From JBDTNK01 sp039933775 (GTDB lineage: Bacteria; Chloroflexota; Limnocylindria; QHBO01): a DNA stretch of 10,602 bases. The stretch spans positions 1 to 10,602 of the forward strand of contig JBDTNK010000068.1 in the NCBI GenBank assembly GCA_039933775.1. The letters run 5' to 3'. Below are positions 1 through 6,690 of the stretch, piece after piece. Every line of letters begins with the position of its first letter. The stretch's first letter is position 1. The translations under genes and the position numbers were made by a program. The notes under the pieces were generated by a model, which saw only the letters and a program-made list of their open reading frames with translations, did not search any database and had not been told where the DNA came from.

Positions 1-1518
1 GCCGCCTCGGCGCTGCTCATCGGCTACGTGGTGACGGTCGCGGTATCCGTCTCCGCCGGCGTCGCGGCGCTCTCGTCGATCGTGCCGCAGATCTACGAGC
101 TGCGCGTCTGGCTGAGCGTGGGGCTGGTCCTTCTGCTCATGCTCGGCAACCTGCGCGGCATCCGCGAGTCGGGCACCATCTTCATGCTGCCGACCTACCT
201 CTACATCGTGGTCATGCTGGGCATCATCGGCTTCGGGTTGAGCCAGGAGCTGCTCGGCAACGTGACGACGTACGTCGCGCCATCGGCCTGGGAAGGGCTG
301 GAGCAGAGCGGCCAGGCGCTGGGGCTGTTCCTCATCCTGCGCGCCTTTTCGCAGGGCGCCGTGGCGCTCACCGGCGTCGAGGCGATCAGCGACGGTGTGC
401 CGGCATTCGAAAAGCCGGAATGGAAGAACGCGCGGACAACGCTGACCTGGGCCGCGGCGATCTTCGGCGTCCTCTTCGTCGGGATCGCCTTCCTGGTCAC
501 CACGATCGGCATCATCCCCGACCCGACCGAGCAGCAGACGGTCCTCAGCCAGCTGGTGCGGCACCTGACCGGCGACGGCCCGATCCTGGTCCTGGCGCAG
601 GTCGCGACCGCGCTGATTTTGGTCCTGGCCGCGAACACGAGCTTCGCCGACTTCCCGCGGCTCTCGTCGTTCCTCGCGCGCGACGGCTTCATGCCGCGCC
701 AGTTCGCGTTCCGCGGCGAGCGACTGGCGTTCACCACCGGCATCGTGGCGCTGTCGCTCATGGCGATCGGCCTGCTGATCGGCTTCCAGGCCAGCGTGGC
801 GGGGCTGATCCCGCTCTACACGCTGGGCGTCTTCCTGGCCTTCACGCTCTCCCAGGCGGGCATGCTCGTGCGCTGGTGGCAGCGTCACGAGGCCGGCTGG
901 CGTTTTGGCCTCTTCGTCAACGGAGCGGGCGCGCTGACCACGGCGGTAGTCGCGCTCGTCGTGGGGTCGAGCAACTTCTTCCAGGGCTCGTGGCTGGTCA
1001 TGGTGCTGGTGCCGCTGCTGATGCTCATCCTGCTGGGCATCCAGCGTCACTATCGACGCGTGGAGCGCGACCTCGCGCTCGACCGGATCCCGGCCGGCAA
1101 GGAGCAGTCACGCTACCCGATCGTCATCGTCCCCATCGCACGCCTGGATCGCGCCACGCGGCAGGCGATCGCGTTCGCGAACTCGATCAGCCCCACCGCC
1201 ACCGCGGTGCACATCACGAACGAGCCCGAGACCGCCGAGGCGCTGCGCCTGCAGTGGCCCGAATGGGCCGGCACCACGGAGCTGGTCGTGGTGGAGTCAC
1301 CGTTCCGGGCCCTCATCGGTCCATTGCTGCGCTACATGGACGCGCTGCAGGAACAGGATCCGACGCGCCCCATCCTCGTCGTGCTGTCCGAGGTCGTGCC
1401 GCGTCATTGGTGGGAGTCGCTGCTTCACAACCAGACCGCGCTGCGCCTCAAGATCCGGCTCTTCGGCCGCAAAAACACCATCGTCGCGGATGTCCCCTAC
1501 CACCTCGACCGGCACTGA
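1..1518 (+). CDS. APC-superfamily permease, KimA-like (potassium/amino acid transporter), 5' end outside the window
   Basis: This is an integral membrane transporter. The frame is open from base 1 and continues an upstream gene, so the apparent GTG at 28 is internal. The visible part starts inside a helix (ASALLIGYVVTVAVSVSAG) and holds about nine to ten hydrophobic segments up to roughly codon 355. A soluble C-terminal domain of about 140 residues follows, beginning near SRYPIVIVPIARLDRATRQA. That domain carries ESPFRALIGPLLRYMD, HNQTALRLK and the terminal VPYHLDRH. From memory these match Bacillus subtilis KimA (YdaO), the proton-coupled K+ importer whose cytosolic domain binds c-di-AMP. 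The family is also often annotated simply as amino acid permease. K+ as substrate is inferred from this resemblance; the N-terminal helices that would help decide are not visible. The TGA at 1516-1518 is followed by 78 nt before the CHRD gene. Confidence is high for APC permease and moderate for K+ specificity. Confidence 0.88.
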   Translation, partial: AASALLIGYVVTVAVSVSAGVAALSSIVPQIYELRVWLSVGLVLLLMLGNLRGIRESGTIFMLPTYLYIVVMLGIIGFGLSQELLGNVTTYVAPSAWEGLEQSGQALGLFLILRAFSQGAVALTGVEAISDGVPAFEKPEWKNARTTLTWAAAIFGVLFVGIAFLVTTIGIIPDPTEQQTVLSQLVRHLTGDGPILVLAQVATALILVLAANTSFADFPRLSSFLARDGFMPRQFAFRGERLAFTTGIVALSLMAIGLLIGFQASVAGLIPLYTLGVFLAFTLSQAGMLVRWWQRHEAGWRFGLFVNGAGALTTAVVALVVGSSNFFQGSWLVMVLVPLLMLILLGIQRHYRRVERDLALDRIPAGKEQSRYPIVIVPIARLDRATRQAIAFANSISPTATAVHITNEPETAEALRLQWPEWAGTTELVVVESPFRALIGPLLRYMDALQEQDPTRPILVVLSEVVPRHWWESLLHNQTALRLKIRLFGRKNTIVADVPYHLDRH

Positions 1519-1596
1519 GGGCGTAACCGGCTCCGAACTGACCGATGTGACGGCAGGGCACATGGGCCCGCCGCGCCCAAGGCCCAGGAGGAACCG

Positions 1597-2163
1597 ATGC
1601 GCACCCGATTCCTGACCACGCTCTCGCTCGGCGCCATGCTGGCGCTGGTCGGAGCACTGACCCTGAGCAGCGTCGTGCTCGGCGCCGAGACCACGCTCAG
1701 CGCAACGCTCGCCGGCACCGGCGAGATCCCGCCCGGCGACACCGATGGCACCGGCACGGCGTCGGTCGTCATCGATCCCGCTGCCGGCACCGTCTGCTAC
1801 GACATCGCGACCCAGAACATCGCCGCGGCAACGATGTCGCACATCCATCTCGGCGCAGCGGGCGTTGCCGGCGACGTGGTGGTGCCGCTCGACACCGACG
1901 GCTTCGATGGCACGACCAAGGCCTGCACCGAGGGCCAGGACGCCACTGTACTGCAGGCGATCATCGATAATCCGGCCGGCTACTACGTGAACGTGCACAA
2001 CGCCGACTTCCCTGGCGGCGCGGTTCGCGGCCAGTTGGCCGCCGGCAGCGTTCCCAACACCGCCCTGCCACTCGGCGGCGGCTCGCCGGCGCTGTTTGGG
2101 TTCGTCCTGCTTGGCATCGCGCTCATCGCGGGCGCGTGGAGGCTCACGGCGCAGCGCCGCTGA
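1597..2163 (+). CDS. Secreted, membrane-anchored CHRD domain protein
   Basis: This 188-residue protein is predicted to be exported and held at the cell surface. Residues 1-30 form a signal peptide (MRTRF, a hydrophobic core, then VVLGA before E31). Residues 31-146 are a CHRD (chordin-like) domain with the hallmark MSHIHLGAAGVAGDVVVPL around 80-98 and NVHNADFPGGAVRGQL at about 131-146. Two cysteines, C67 and C110, could form a disulfide. The C-terminus has VPNTALPLGGGS, then a helix (ALFGFVLLGIALIAGAW) and a short basic tail, an arrangement typical of surface-anchored proteins. The start is well supported by AGGAGGAA at 1586-1593, a few bases before the ATG. The family's molecular role in bacteria is poorly known. 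The last 20 bp overlap the oppositely oriented oxidoreductase gene. Confidence 0.9.
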   Translation: MRTRFLTTLSLGAMLALVGALTLSSVVLGAETTLSATLAGTGEIPPGDTDGTGTASVVIDPAAGTVCYDIATQNIAAATMSHIHLGAAGVAGDVVVPLDTDGFDGTTKACTEGQDATVLQAIIDNPAGYYVNVHNADFPGGAVRGQLAAGSVPNTALPLGGGSPALFGFVLLGIALIAGAWRLTAQRR

Positions 2164-2662
2164 GGCCTCCCGGCTGGCGGGGGCGCTGCGTGCCCGGCGC
2201 GCTCCCGCCAGTCGCCATCGGCTCCAGGAGGAAGTAGACGCCCGCTGCGAGGGCGTGGCGTCGCACGGCCCGATACAGCAGGTTGGCCGGGAACGGCTGC
2301 TGCGCCGCGGTGGCCGAGATGACCGCATCGCGCACGTCCCCGTCACGCAGCCGCGTGGCGGTCACCGGCACCGGCGACTGGCGCGGTACCTGAACGCTCG
2401 CCTCGCCGGCACGATCGAGGTTGCGGGTCCATTCCACGGCGCCGTTCGGATGACCGACGTACCAGGCTCCGTCGACGGCCAACAGGCCCACGAGCACGCT
2501 TCGCTGCTTGCCGCTGGACCGGCCGCGCACCGACAGGCGGGCCGTGATGCCCAGATCACCGATCTGCCACGCCATGCGCAGGAGCGGGTCGAGCAGCCGA
2601 ATCACGGCGTACGACGCGCGCAGGACCGCGTGAGCAAGAATTGACCGATGTCGAGGCGGCAT
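2144..2662 (-). CDS. Nitroreductase/quinone reductase family deazaflavin (F420)-dependent oxidoreductase
   Basis: This 172-residue protein belongs to the DDN-like split beta-barrel family (PF04075) that uses reduced F420 to reduce quinones, nitro compounds or other acceptors. The supporting core is ARLSVRGRSSGKQRSVLVG followed by DGAWYVGHPNGAVEWTRNL and ASVQVP. It matches the family pattern of a basic RGRxSGxxRS segment, a hydrophobic strand with a GHPNG turn, then WxxNL and a strand of V residues. An amphipathic N-terminal segment (about 1-35) could contact the membrane, as in mycobacterial Ddn. The ATG at 2662-2660 has GGAG just upstream with tight spacing, so the start is moderately sure. 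The 3' end overlaps the convergent CHRD gene by 20 bp. The terminator at 2725-2759 separates it from the next minus-strand gene, so it probably has its own promoter. The substrate cannot be read from the sequence. Confidence 0.85.
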   Translation of the reverse strand: MPPRHRSILAHAVLRASYAVIRLLDPLLRMAWQIGDLGITARLSVRGRSSGKQRSVLVGLLAVDGAWYVGHPNGAVEWTRNLDRAGEASVQVPRQSPVPVTATRLRDGDVRDAVISATAAQQPFPANLLYRAVRRHALAAGVYFLLEPMATGGSAPGTQRPRQPGGLSGAAP

Positions 2663-2724
2663 GTGCTCCGGATACGCACGGCCGGTGCCCGACGCATCAT
2701 CGGGCCGGGGCTGGGAACCGCAAG

Positions 2725-2759
2725 AAGAAGCGCCCCGAGGTAGCCTCGGGGCGCTTCTT
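2725..2759 (-). terminator. Strong rho-independent terminator after the 2788-3645 gene
   Basis: A perfect 16-bp stem pairs AAGAAGCGCCCCGAGG (2725-2740) with CCTCGGGGCGCTTCTT (2744-2759) around a 3-nt loop. On the minus strand the stem ends in TTCTT, giving a modest U-rich run. It lies 28 nt after the stop of the minus-strand surface protein gene, so it most likely ends that transcript and insulates the downstream oxidoreductase gene. Confidence 0.85.
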
Positions 2760-2787
2760 GAGAACGGGTGACGACGTCACACGGGAA

Positions 2788-3645
2788 CTAGCGGTTGCGG
2801 CGCTTCCCGAGCACAACCATGCCGGCCAGGGAGGTGGCGAAGAGGCCACCGACCAGGAGCAGCAGGCCCGACGTGGTCGAGGATGCCGAGTTCTCCATTG
2901 CAGCGTTCGGCATCATCGAGACCGCCGGAGCCGGCGTCGCGGACGGAGCCGCGGCGACGTTCTGGAAGTTGTAGATGTGCGTCACGACGACATCGTCGTT
3001 GTACTCGGCCAGCGGCAGCGGCGGGCTGTCGACCTGCGTGTCGAGGCTCGTGTCGAGCTCGATCACGCCACTGGCGGCAGCCACCAGCGCCATCTCATCG
3101 GTGCTGGCAGGGGTGAAGCGGATGGTGCCGAAGCGCGAGTCGCCAACGGCGGCGGTCTGGGTGGCCGTGACGGCACCCTCCGCGACCGGCTCGAAGCTGT
3201 ACATGCTCACGTCGAGGCAGGTATCGGGGCTCATCGTGCCGTCGCCGTCCACATCGAGCGCGATGTCGGACTCGCACAGCTTGGCCGCCATGAGCATGCC
3301 ATCGCTACTCAGCGTGTAATCGGCGGCAGCGCTGTCAACGACGGTGTAGTCGAAATCGGTCGGGGTGGCGCCGATGCCGTCAGTCGGGGCGTCGCCGCTC
3401 AGCACGACGGTCGGACAGGCGAGCACGGTCGCGACGAGACCGGGCAGCGTGCCTTCGCCGCCGGGCTGGCCGCCTGCGCCAGCGTCCTCGGCCGCGACGA
3501 AGTCCGCCTCGCTCTGGATGCTGGGATTACAGATGTGCTGCATGACGATGAGCGTGGGCTCGCCGCCATGGGCGCCAAGGGTCGTGCCGGCAAGGGCGAC
3601 GACCATGGCGCTTGCCGCGAGTGCGGCTGTGAGTGTCTTACGCAT
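2788..3645 (-). CDS. Secreted, membrane-anchored surface protein of unknown function
   Basis: This 285-residue exported protein starts at the ATG 3645-3643, preceded on the minus strand by GAGGAAG. The open frame runs on to 3762, but the signal peptide fixes the start at MRKTLTAALAASAMVV, with likely cleavage after TLGA (about residue 25). The ectodomain begins with PTLIVMQHICNPSIQSEADF. It has four cysteines (in HIC, LAC, KLC, DTC) and a calcium-loop-like DVDGDGTMSPD. A low-complexity Ala/Pro linker follows (SATPAPAVSMMPNAAMENS), then a hydrophobic helix and the basic tail KRRNR. I recognise the type as a cell-surface protein seen in Chloroflexota-like genomes, but I know no function. The terminator at 2725-2759 follows it. 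The 136-bp gap to the divergent thioesterase must hold both promoters, although I could not pick convincing hexamers. Confidence 0.85.
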   Translation of the reverse strand: MRKTLTAALAASAMVVALAGTTLGAHGGEPTLIVMQHICNPSIQSEADFVAAEDAGAGGQPGGEGTLPGLVATVLACPTVVLSGDAPTDGIGATPTDFDYTVVDSAAADYTLSSDGMLMAAKLCESDIALDVDGDGTMSPDTCLDVSMYSFEPVAEGAVTATQTAAVGDSRFGTIRFTPASTDEMALVAAASGVIELDTSLDTQVDSPPLPLAEYNDDVVVTHIYNFQNVAAAPSATPAPAVSMMPNAAMENSASSTTSGLLLLVGGLFATSLAGMVVLGKRRNR

Positions 3646-3781
3646 GTTTCTTCCTCTGCTCATTGGGTTGGGCTCGGCCGTTCTGGATGACCTGGGCATG
3701 CCGTTGGAGCACGCCTGGGTGATCGGCGCCGGCTCTGGGTGAGCGGCGTCTCCCCACGCCACCTAGTACGCAGAGGAATCG

Positions 3782-4621
3782 TTGGCGTATCAGCGTTGTG
3801 GGGCAGGCGAATATGCTTGCGTGGTGAATGTCGCTGGCGAGCCGGAAAGCTACTTTGTGCGGGTCGATGAGCAGCGTTTCCGGCCCACGCCGCATACGGG
3901 CGGAGCGTGGACGCCGACCGAACAACATTTCAGTCCCATCGCCGGTCTGTTGACCCACGCCATCGACCGGTTCGTGGCGATGCGCGACAACCCGGATCTG
4001 GCGATGGGCAGCATCACCTTCGACATCCTCGGCACCGTCGCCGTGGAGGCATTCGACGTTCGAGTCGAGGTGGTGCGTGCCGGCCATACGATCGAGCTCC
4101 TGCAGGCTGAGGCGACCGCACGCGGCCGTCCGTTCGTGCGCGCCCGAGCGTGGCGGCTCGCACGCGAGGACACGCGTGAGGTCGCCGGGGGCGAGCCCGA
4201 GCGCCTCCCGCCGCCAAGTGGCGTCACGCCATGGCCGCTCGTCTCGGTCTGGCCGGGCGGCTACATCGCTTCCATCGAGTTCCGGCCGATACGAGCTCCT
4301 GAGCCCGGGCGCACCACGGCCTGGCTTCGAACGCCGATGGCGCTTGTTGCGGGTGAGCAGGCCAGCCCGCTCGCGCGATTCATCGGCCTGGTCGATACCG
4401 CAAATGGCATCGCCGTGCGCGTTCCGACGACGACGTGGTTCTTTCCGAACGTCGACCTATCGATCCACCTGCATCGGCAACCGGTCGGCGAGTGGGTCGG
4501 ACTCGACACGACCGTCGTCTTCGGATCCGATGGTCACGGCGTGACGAGCACCATTCTTCACGACGAGGATGGACCGGTCGGTCGCGCCGAACAGATGCTG
4601 ACGATCCGCCGAGCGGATTGA
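3782..4621 (+). CDS. Thioesterase family protein (double hotdog acyl-CoA thioesterase)
   Basis: This 279-residue soluble protein resembles the TesB-like tandem hotdog thioesterases that hydrolyse acyl-CoA. The N-terminal hotdog shows the family entry pattern: FRPTPHTGGAWTP, then EQHFSPIAGLLTHAIDRF at about residues 47-64, then ITFDILGTV. The C-terminal hotdog holds WFFPNVDLSIHLHRQPVGEW and GLDTTVVFGSDGHGV, ending in DGPVGRAEQMLTIRR. The acyl substrate is not evident. The start is uncertain. TTG at 3782 has AGAGGAA (3772-3778) just upstream, whereas GTG at 3821 or 3824 gives a length closer to the family's usual N-terminus but lacks a clear ribosome site. The Rieske gene follows after about 63 nt on the same strand and may be co-transcribed. 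Confidence 0.85.
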   Translation: MAYQRCGAGEYACVVNVAGEPESYFVRVDEQRFRPTPHTGGAWTPTEQHFSPIAGLLTHAIDRFVAMRDNPDLAMGSITFDILGTVAVEAFDVRVEVVRAGHTIELLQAEATARGRPFVRARAWRLAREDTREVAGGEPERLPPPSGVTPWPLVSVWPGGYIASIEFRPIRAPEPGRTTAWLRTPMALVAGEQASPLARFIGLVDTANGIAVRVPTTTWFFPNVDLSIHLHRQPVGEWVGLDTTVVFGSDGHGVTSTILHDEDGPVGRAEQMLTIRRAD

Positions 4622-4684
4622 GATGAGATCGGCCACAACTCGCTGGCCGCACATTCATACAGAGCGACAGAAGGAGTGACCTCG

Positions 4685-4987
4685 ATGTTTGCAACAGTTG
4701 GAAAGTCGGCGGACGTGGCGGAGGGACAGATGCGCGCGTTCGAGGTCAGCGGGACAAAGGTGACGGTCGCAGCGGCCGCCGGGGCGCTGTATGCCTTCGA
4801 TGACACGTGCACGCACATGGGCTGCTCGCTGGCCATGGGCTCCCTGGATGGCACAACGGTGACCTGTCGTTGCCATGGCAGCCAATTCGACGTCACGACC
4901 GGCACGGTGCTCCGAGGGCCAGCGTCACGACCGGTACGGTCCCGAGCAGTCGAGATCCAAGGGGACGACTTGGCCGTCGAAACGTGA
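4685..4987 (+). CDS. Rieske (2Fe-2S) protein, small ferredoxin-type
   Basis: This 100-residue soluble Rieske domain protein is of the kind that passes single electrons to oxygenases or reductases. The cluster ligands are all present: CTH (C42, H44) and CRCH (C61, H64) in the CxH-x16-CxxH spacing. The second box reads CRCHGSQFDVTTGTVLRGPA, the standard Rieske continuation including the GPA turn. No signal peptide or membrane helix is present, so it is a cytosolic ferredoxin-like subunit rather than a cytochrome bc1 Rieske. The ATG at 4685 is preferred because AAGGAG (4671-4676) sits 8 nt upstream; a GTG at 4676 overlaps that site. No oxygenase partner is visible nearby. The thioesterase upstream is the only candidate operon member. 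Confidence 0.92.
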   Translation: MFATVGKSADVAEGQMRAFEVSGTKVTVAAAAGALYAFDDTCTHMGCSLAMGSLDGTTVTCRCHGSQFDVTTGTVLRGPASRPVRSRAVEIQGDDLAVET

Positions 4988-5029
4988 GCAATTGTCGTTG
5001 CGGCGAGGCCGGGGAACCGGGCCGAGCAC

Positions 5030-5258
5030 CTCACGCCACGAGAGCTCGATGTCCTGCGGGAGCTGATAACCGGAGCCACGAACGGTGCGATCGGCGCCGC
5101 CCTCGGCCGTGCGCCCCAAGACGGTCATGCACCACTCGGTCAGCATCTACGCCGAGCTGGGCGTGCGTGGCCGGACGGAGGCGACCGCGTGGGGCCCGCC
5201 GCAAACGGCCTGGAACCGGGGCTCCGGACTGGAAGAGCGTCTCGAGCGGGCGATCTGA
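5030..5258 (+). pseudogene. LuxR-family HTH remnant, N-terminally truncated and frameshifted
   Basis: Two adjacent frames together encode a GerE/LuxR DNA-binding domain. Codons from 5030 give LTPRELDVLRELITGATNGA and continue to ALGRA. After one extra C in the CCCC run at 5114-5117 the frame shifts, and from 5115 it reads PKTVMHHSVSIYAELGVRGR followed by TEATAW. It ends at the TGA 5256-5258. Joined, this is the canonical four-helix HTH with the TPRE entry and the PKTV recognition-helix start. Only 14 codons separate it from the stop of the Rieske gene, so the sensor or ATPase part and any start codon are missing. It is read as a decayed gene fragment. A base-call error in the C run could explain the frameshift but not the missing N-terminus. 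Confidence 0.75.
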
Positions 5259-5409
5259 ACTAGAACGTCGCGGTTGGCTGAGCTGGCAGGGCACCCTGAT
5301 GCGATCCGGGCAGCCCAGTATCCGTTTCAGGACGCCCTAGGCGTTCGTAAGCCAGCCGTCGCCCGACCGTACGTCCAGCCAGGCCTGGTTTCGAGCGTGA
5401 TGGGGCGAA

Positions 5410-5486
5410 TGGCGCGCCCGGAGGGATTCGAACCCCCGACCTGCTGATCCGAAGTCAGCTGCTCTGATCCACTGAGCTACGGGCGC
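5410..5486 (-). tRNA. tRNA-Arg (anticodon UCG), CCA encoded
   Basis: Read on the minus strand from 5486, the acceptor GCGCCCG pairs with CGGGCGC. The D arm is GCTCAGTGGATCAGAGC. The anticodon arm is GCTGA-CTTCGGA-TCAGC, so positions 34-36 are TCG (Arg). The T arm has the expected GTTCGAATC. The discriminator G is followed by a genomically encoded CCA (plus-strand TGG at 5410-5412). All four stems form, with no intron. A tRNA beside an unrecognised gene and toxin-antitoxin-like genes would be a natural integration point. However, no second copy of its 3' end is visible in this window. Confidence 0.97.
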
Positions 5487-5492
5487 ACGTTC

Positions 5493-5546
5493 GTGCTCAA
5501 AGAGAGCACATAACTCGCACTGGCATTAGCACAACGCTCAAAGAGC
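5493..5546. repeat. Two GCTCAAAGAG hairpin repeats upstream of tRNA-Arg
   Basis: The 10-mer GCTCAAAGAG occurs at 5495-5504 and again at 5536-5545. Each copy is the heart of a small hairpin. GTGCTC (5493-5498) pairs with GAGCAC (5504-5509) around AAAGA, and GCTC (5536-5539) pairs with GAGC (5543-5546) around AAA. The first lies 6 nt outside the mature tRNA 5' end, so it would sit in the tRNA precursor leader or in its promoter. Function is unknown. Confidence 0.45.
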
Positions 5547-5588
5547 AGAATAATCGCCAGCACCATAGTGCGCATCGTAGCCCGATGG

Positions 5589-5616
5589 CGAGATGGCAGC
5601 CAACACCGCCATCTCG
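5589..5616. promoter_or_regulatory. 9-bp inverted repeat upstream of the unknown gene at 5637
   Basis: CGAGATGGC at 5589-5597 is perfectly repeated in inverted orientation as GCCATCTCG at 5608-5616, with a 10-nt spacer. It ends 20 nt before the ATG at 5637. It could be an operator or a 5'-UTR hairpin for that gene. No function is established. Confidence 0.3.
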
Positions 5617-5636
5617 TCTCGCGACGTAGTGCGACC

Positions 5637-6377
5637 ATGGCATTCATGCCAAACGATCGACATTGGGACTTGCGCATAACGCGTCGCTGCCTGCGGGAGG
5701 ACCTGCACCTCGACCCCGACGCGTCCGGGAGCGCCGAAGAACACGTCGAGGTCCACCCGCTGGTGAGGGCCTTTGTCGAGCGTCGCGGGCAGAGCCCGAT
5801 CGGGCAAGAGACGTTCCGCTGCGGCACCGAGGTGACTGGGCTACCGCTCTTTACACTCCACTCTGGCGACGATCGCGGCGCCACCCGGCATCAAGAACCG
5901 GTGCCTCCCGGGACCGCTTCGGAGTACGAGCTGGGCATCGTCTGGCTGCTCGGTGTCCGTACCGAGCACGACTACGACGGACTGTGTGAGTTAGGTGACC
6001 ACCTGCTGCCGACGACAGAGGACGCGCAGGCGTTCATCGACGATCAGGCCCATACCTTTGCGCGCGTCCTTGTCGAGGAAGTACCGCCCCTGCTGGACCG
6101 AGCGGAACTGAATCGAGGCCAGATCATCGAAGCCGTCATCGGCGACGGCATTCGCGTCCGACTTTTCCACGACCTCGACGATGAGGCGCCGCTGCTGACC
6201 GTGGCCATCAGCAGTCGGCCGTTGCCAGGCGTGGTCACGCTGGTGCCGCAATGGCAGGCGCGCCTGGTGTTGGCCTTCTTCCCGGCAGACGACTTTGCGA
6301 CTCTGTCAGTCGCCAACGAGATTGGAGGTCAGCCGCTGGAAGCCGGCGAGTCAGCCTACTGCAGCTTCGCGCGCTGA
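5637..6377 (+). CDS. Hypothetical protein, not recognised
   Basis: This 247-residue, acidic, apparently soluble protein has no signal peptide, membrane helix or motif I recognise. The body reads as real protein, with alternating hydrophobic and charged segments and no low complexity. Recognisable stretches include TASEYELGIVWLLGVRTEHD in the middle, then FARVLVEEVPPLLDRAEL, and VVTLVPQWQARLVLAFFPAD near the end. The frame is open back to a GTG at 5568. The ATG at 5637 is chosen because an inverted repeat (5589-5616) and clearly non-protein-like sequence precede it, but neither start has a good ribosome site. It runs opposite to its neighbours, and its last 27 bp overlap the convergent antitoxin-like gene. 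Location between a tRNA and accessory genes suggests an acquired gene. No function is proposed. Confidence 0.65.
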   Translation: MAFMPNDRHWDLRITRRCLREDLHLDPDASGSAEEHVEVHPLVRAFVERRGQSPIGQETFRCGTEVTGLPLFTLHSGDDRGATRHQEPVPPGTASEYELGIVWLLGVRTEHDYDGLCELGDHLLPTTEDAQAFIDDQAHTFARVLVEEVPPLLDRAELNRGQIIEAVIGDGIRVRLFHDLDDEAPLLTVAISSRPLPGVVTLVPQWQARLVLAFFPADDFATLSVANEIGGQPLEAGESAYCSFAR

Positions 6378-6653
6378 CCGGCTGCGCGCGGCGGAGTAGT
6401 CAGTCATCTGCTCGGCCAGGCCTGCGGCGTCATGGCGCAGAGCGGCAGTGAGCCCCTCGATGTCGCCAGTCTCGATGAAGTGGCGAGTCTCGGCATGAAT
6501 AGCGGCTAGCTCATCGCGATGATTGACCATGTACTCGCGTAAAGCGGTATGCACGACATCGGCGGGCATCTCGCGGCGAAGGTCGGCCAAAAGCCGAATG
6601 GGGTCATGGTCTGCGGCAAAGATGCGCATTGGCTTGGTGCGGGTGGTAGCCAT
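6351..6653 (-). CDS. Small antitoxin-like protein (probable ribbon-helix-helix type)
   Basis: This 100-residue protein has the look of a toxin-antitoxin antitoxin. A basic N-terminal segment (MATTRTKPMRIF) precedes a helix-rich region, LLADLRREMPADVVHTALRE, like the helix pair of ribbon-helix-helix antitoxins. After it comes YMVNHRDELAAIHAETRHFI and then TGDIEGLTAAL; the HRDELAAIxAET..I.tGDIEGLT pattern is common in this class. No toxin gene lies beside it on the same strand. The downstream neighbour is the convergent unknown gene (27-bp overlap), and upstream is a gap of about 270 bp. The ATG at 6653 is preferred over a GTG at 6662, though no strong ribosome site is visible for either. A perfect palindrome at 6673-6690, 19 nt before the ATG, fits autoregulation. 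It could also be an orphan regulator. Confidence 0.7.
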   Translation of the reverse strand: MATTRTKPMRIFAADHDPIRLLADLRREMPADVVHTALREYMVNHRDELAAIHAETRHFIETGDIEGLTAALRHDAAGLAEQMTDYSAARSRSAREAAVG

Positions 6654-6672
6654 TCGCGTCACTCGAAAAGCG

Positions 6673-6690
6673 GTGTTACAGGTGTAACAC
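6673..6690 (-). promoter_or_regulatory. Perfect 18-bp palindrome, candidate operator of the antitoxin-like gene
   Basis: GTGTTACAGGTGTAACAC consists of two perfect 8-bp half-sites (GTGTTACA / TGTAACAC) around a central GG. It lies 19 nt upstream of the minus-strand start at 6653. Further upstream on that strand are a TATGAT (6705-6700) and a consensus TTGACA (6715-6710). These are not at standard spacing to each other, but the palindrome would overlap the transcription start in either promoter model. This is the expected position for an autorepressor site. Confidence 0.6.

Noticed and set aside
420..1526. Plus-strand open frame of 368 codons inside the permease
   Set aside because: It is an out-of-frame reading of the permease gene, rich in Arg/Pro/Ala/His, caused by high GC. 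The membrane protein frame has clear family motifs.
1297..2346. Minus-strand open frame of about 350 codons opposite the permease end and CHRD gene
   Set aside because: It is an antisense shadow that spans two recognised genes and an intergenic region, with no family motif.
2641..3690. Long plus-strand open frame of about 350 codons
   Set aside because: It is an antisense shadow of the 285-residue surface protein. Its composition (Gly, Arg, His, Asp rich) is not protein-like, while the minus-strand frame has a signal peptide, membrane anchor and ribosome site.
5259..5409. Possible coding remnant (open frame after the LuxR fragment, LAELAGHPDAIRAAQ...)
   Set aside because: It has no recognisable family, start or ribosome site and runs into the tRNA antisense. 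It also contains inverted segments (TTGGCT/AGCCAG) unrelated to the repeat family. I treat it as intergenic.
5408..5449. Small plus-strand peptide reading MARPEGFEPPTC
   Set aside because: This is the well-known spurious translation across the antisense of a tRNA 3' half, here tRNA-Arg.
5410..5486. Genomic-island attachment site at tRNA-Arg
   Set aside because: No second copy of the tRNA 3' end was found elsewhere in the window and no integrase is present. Integration here remains possible but unsupported.
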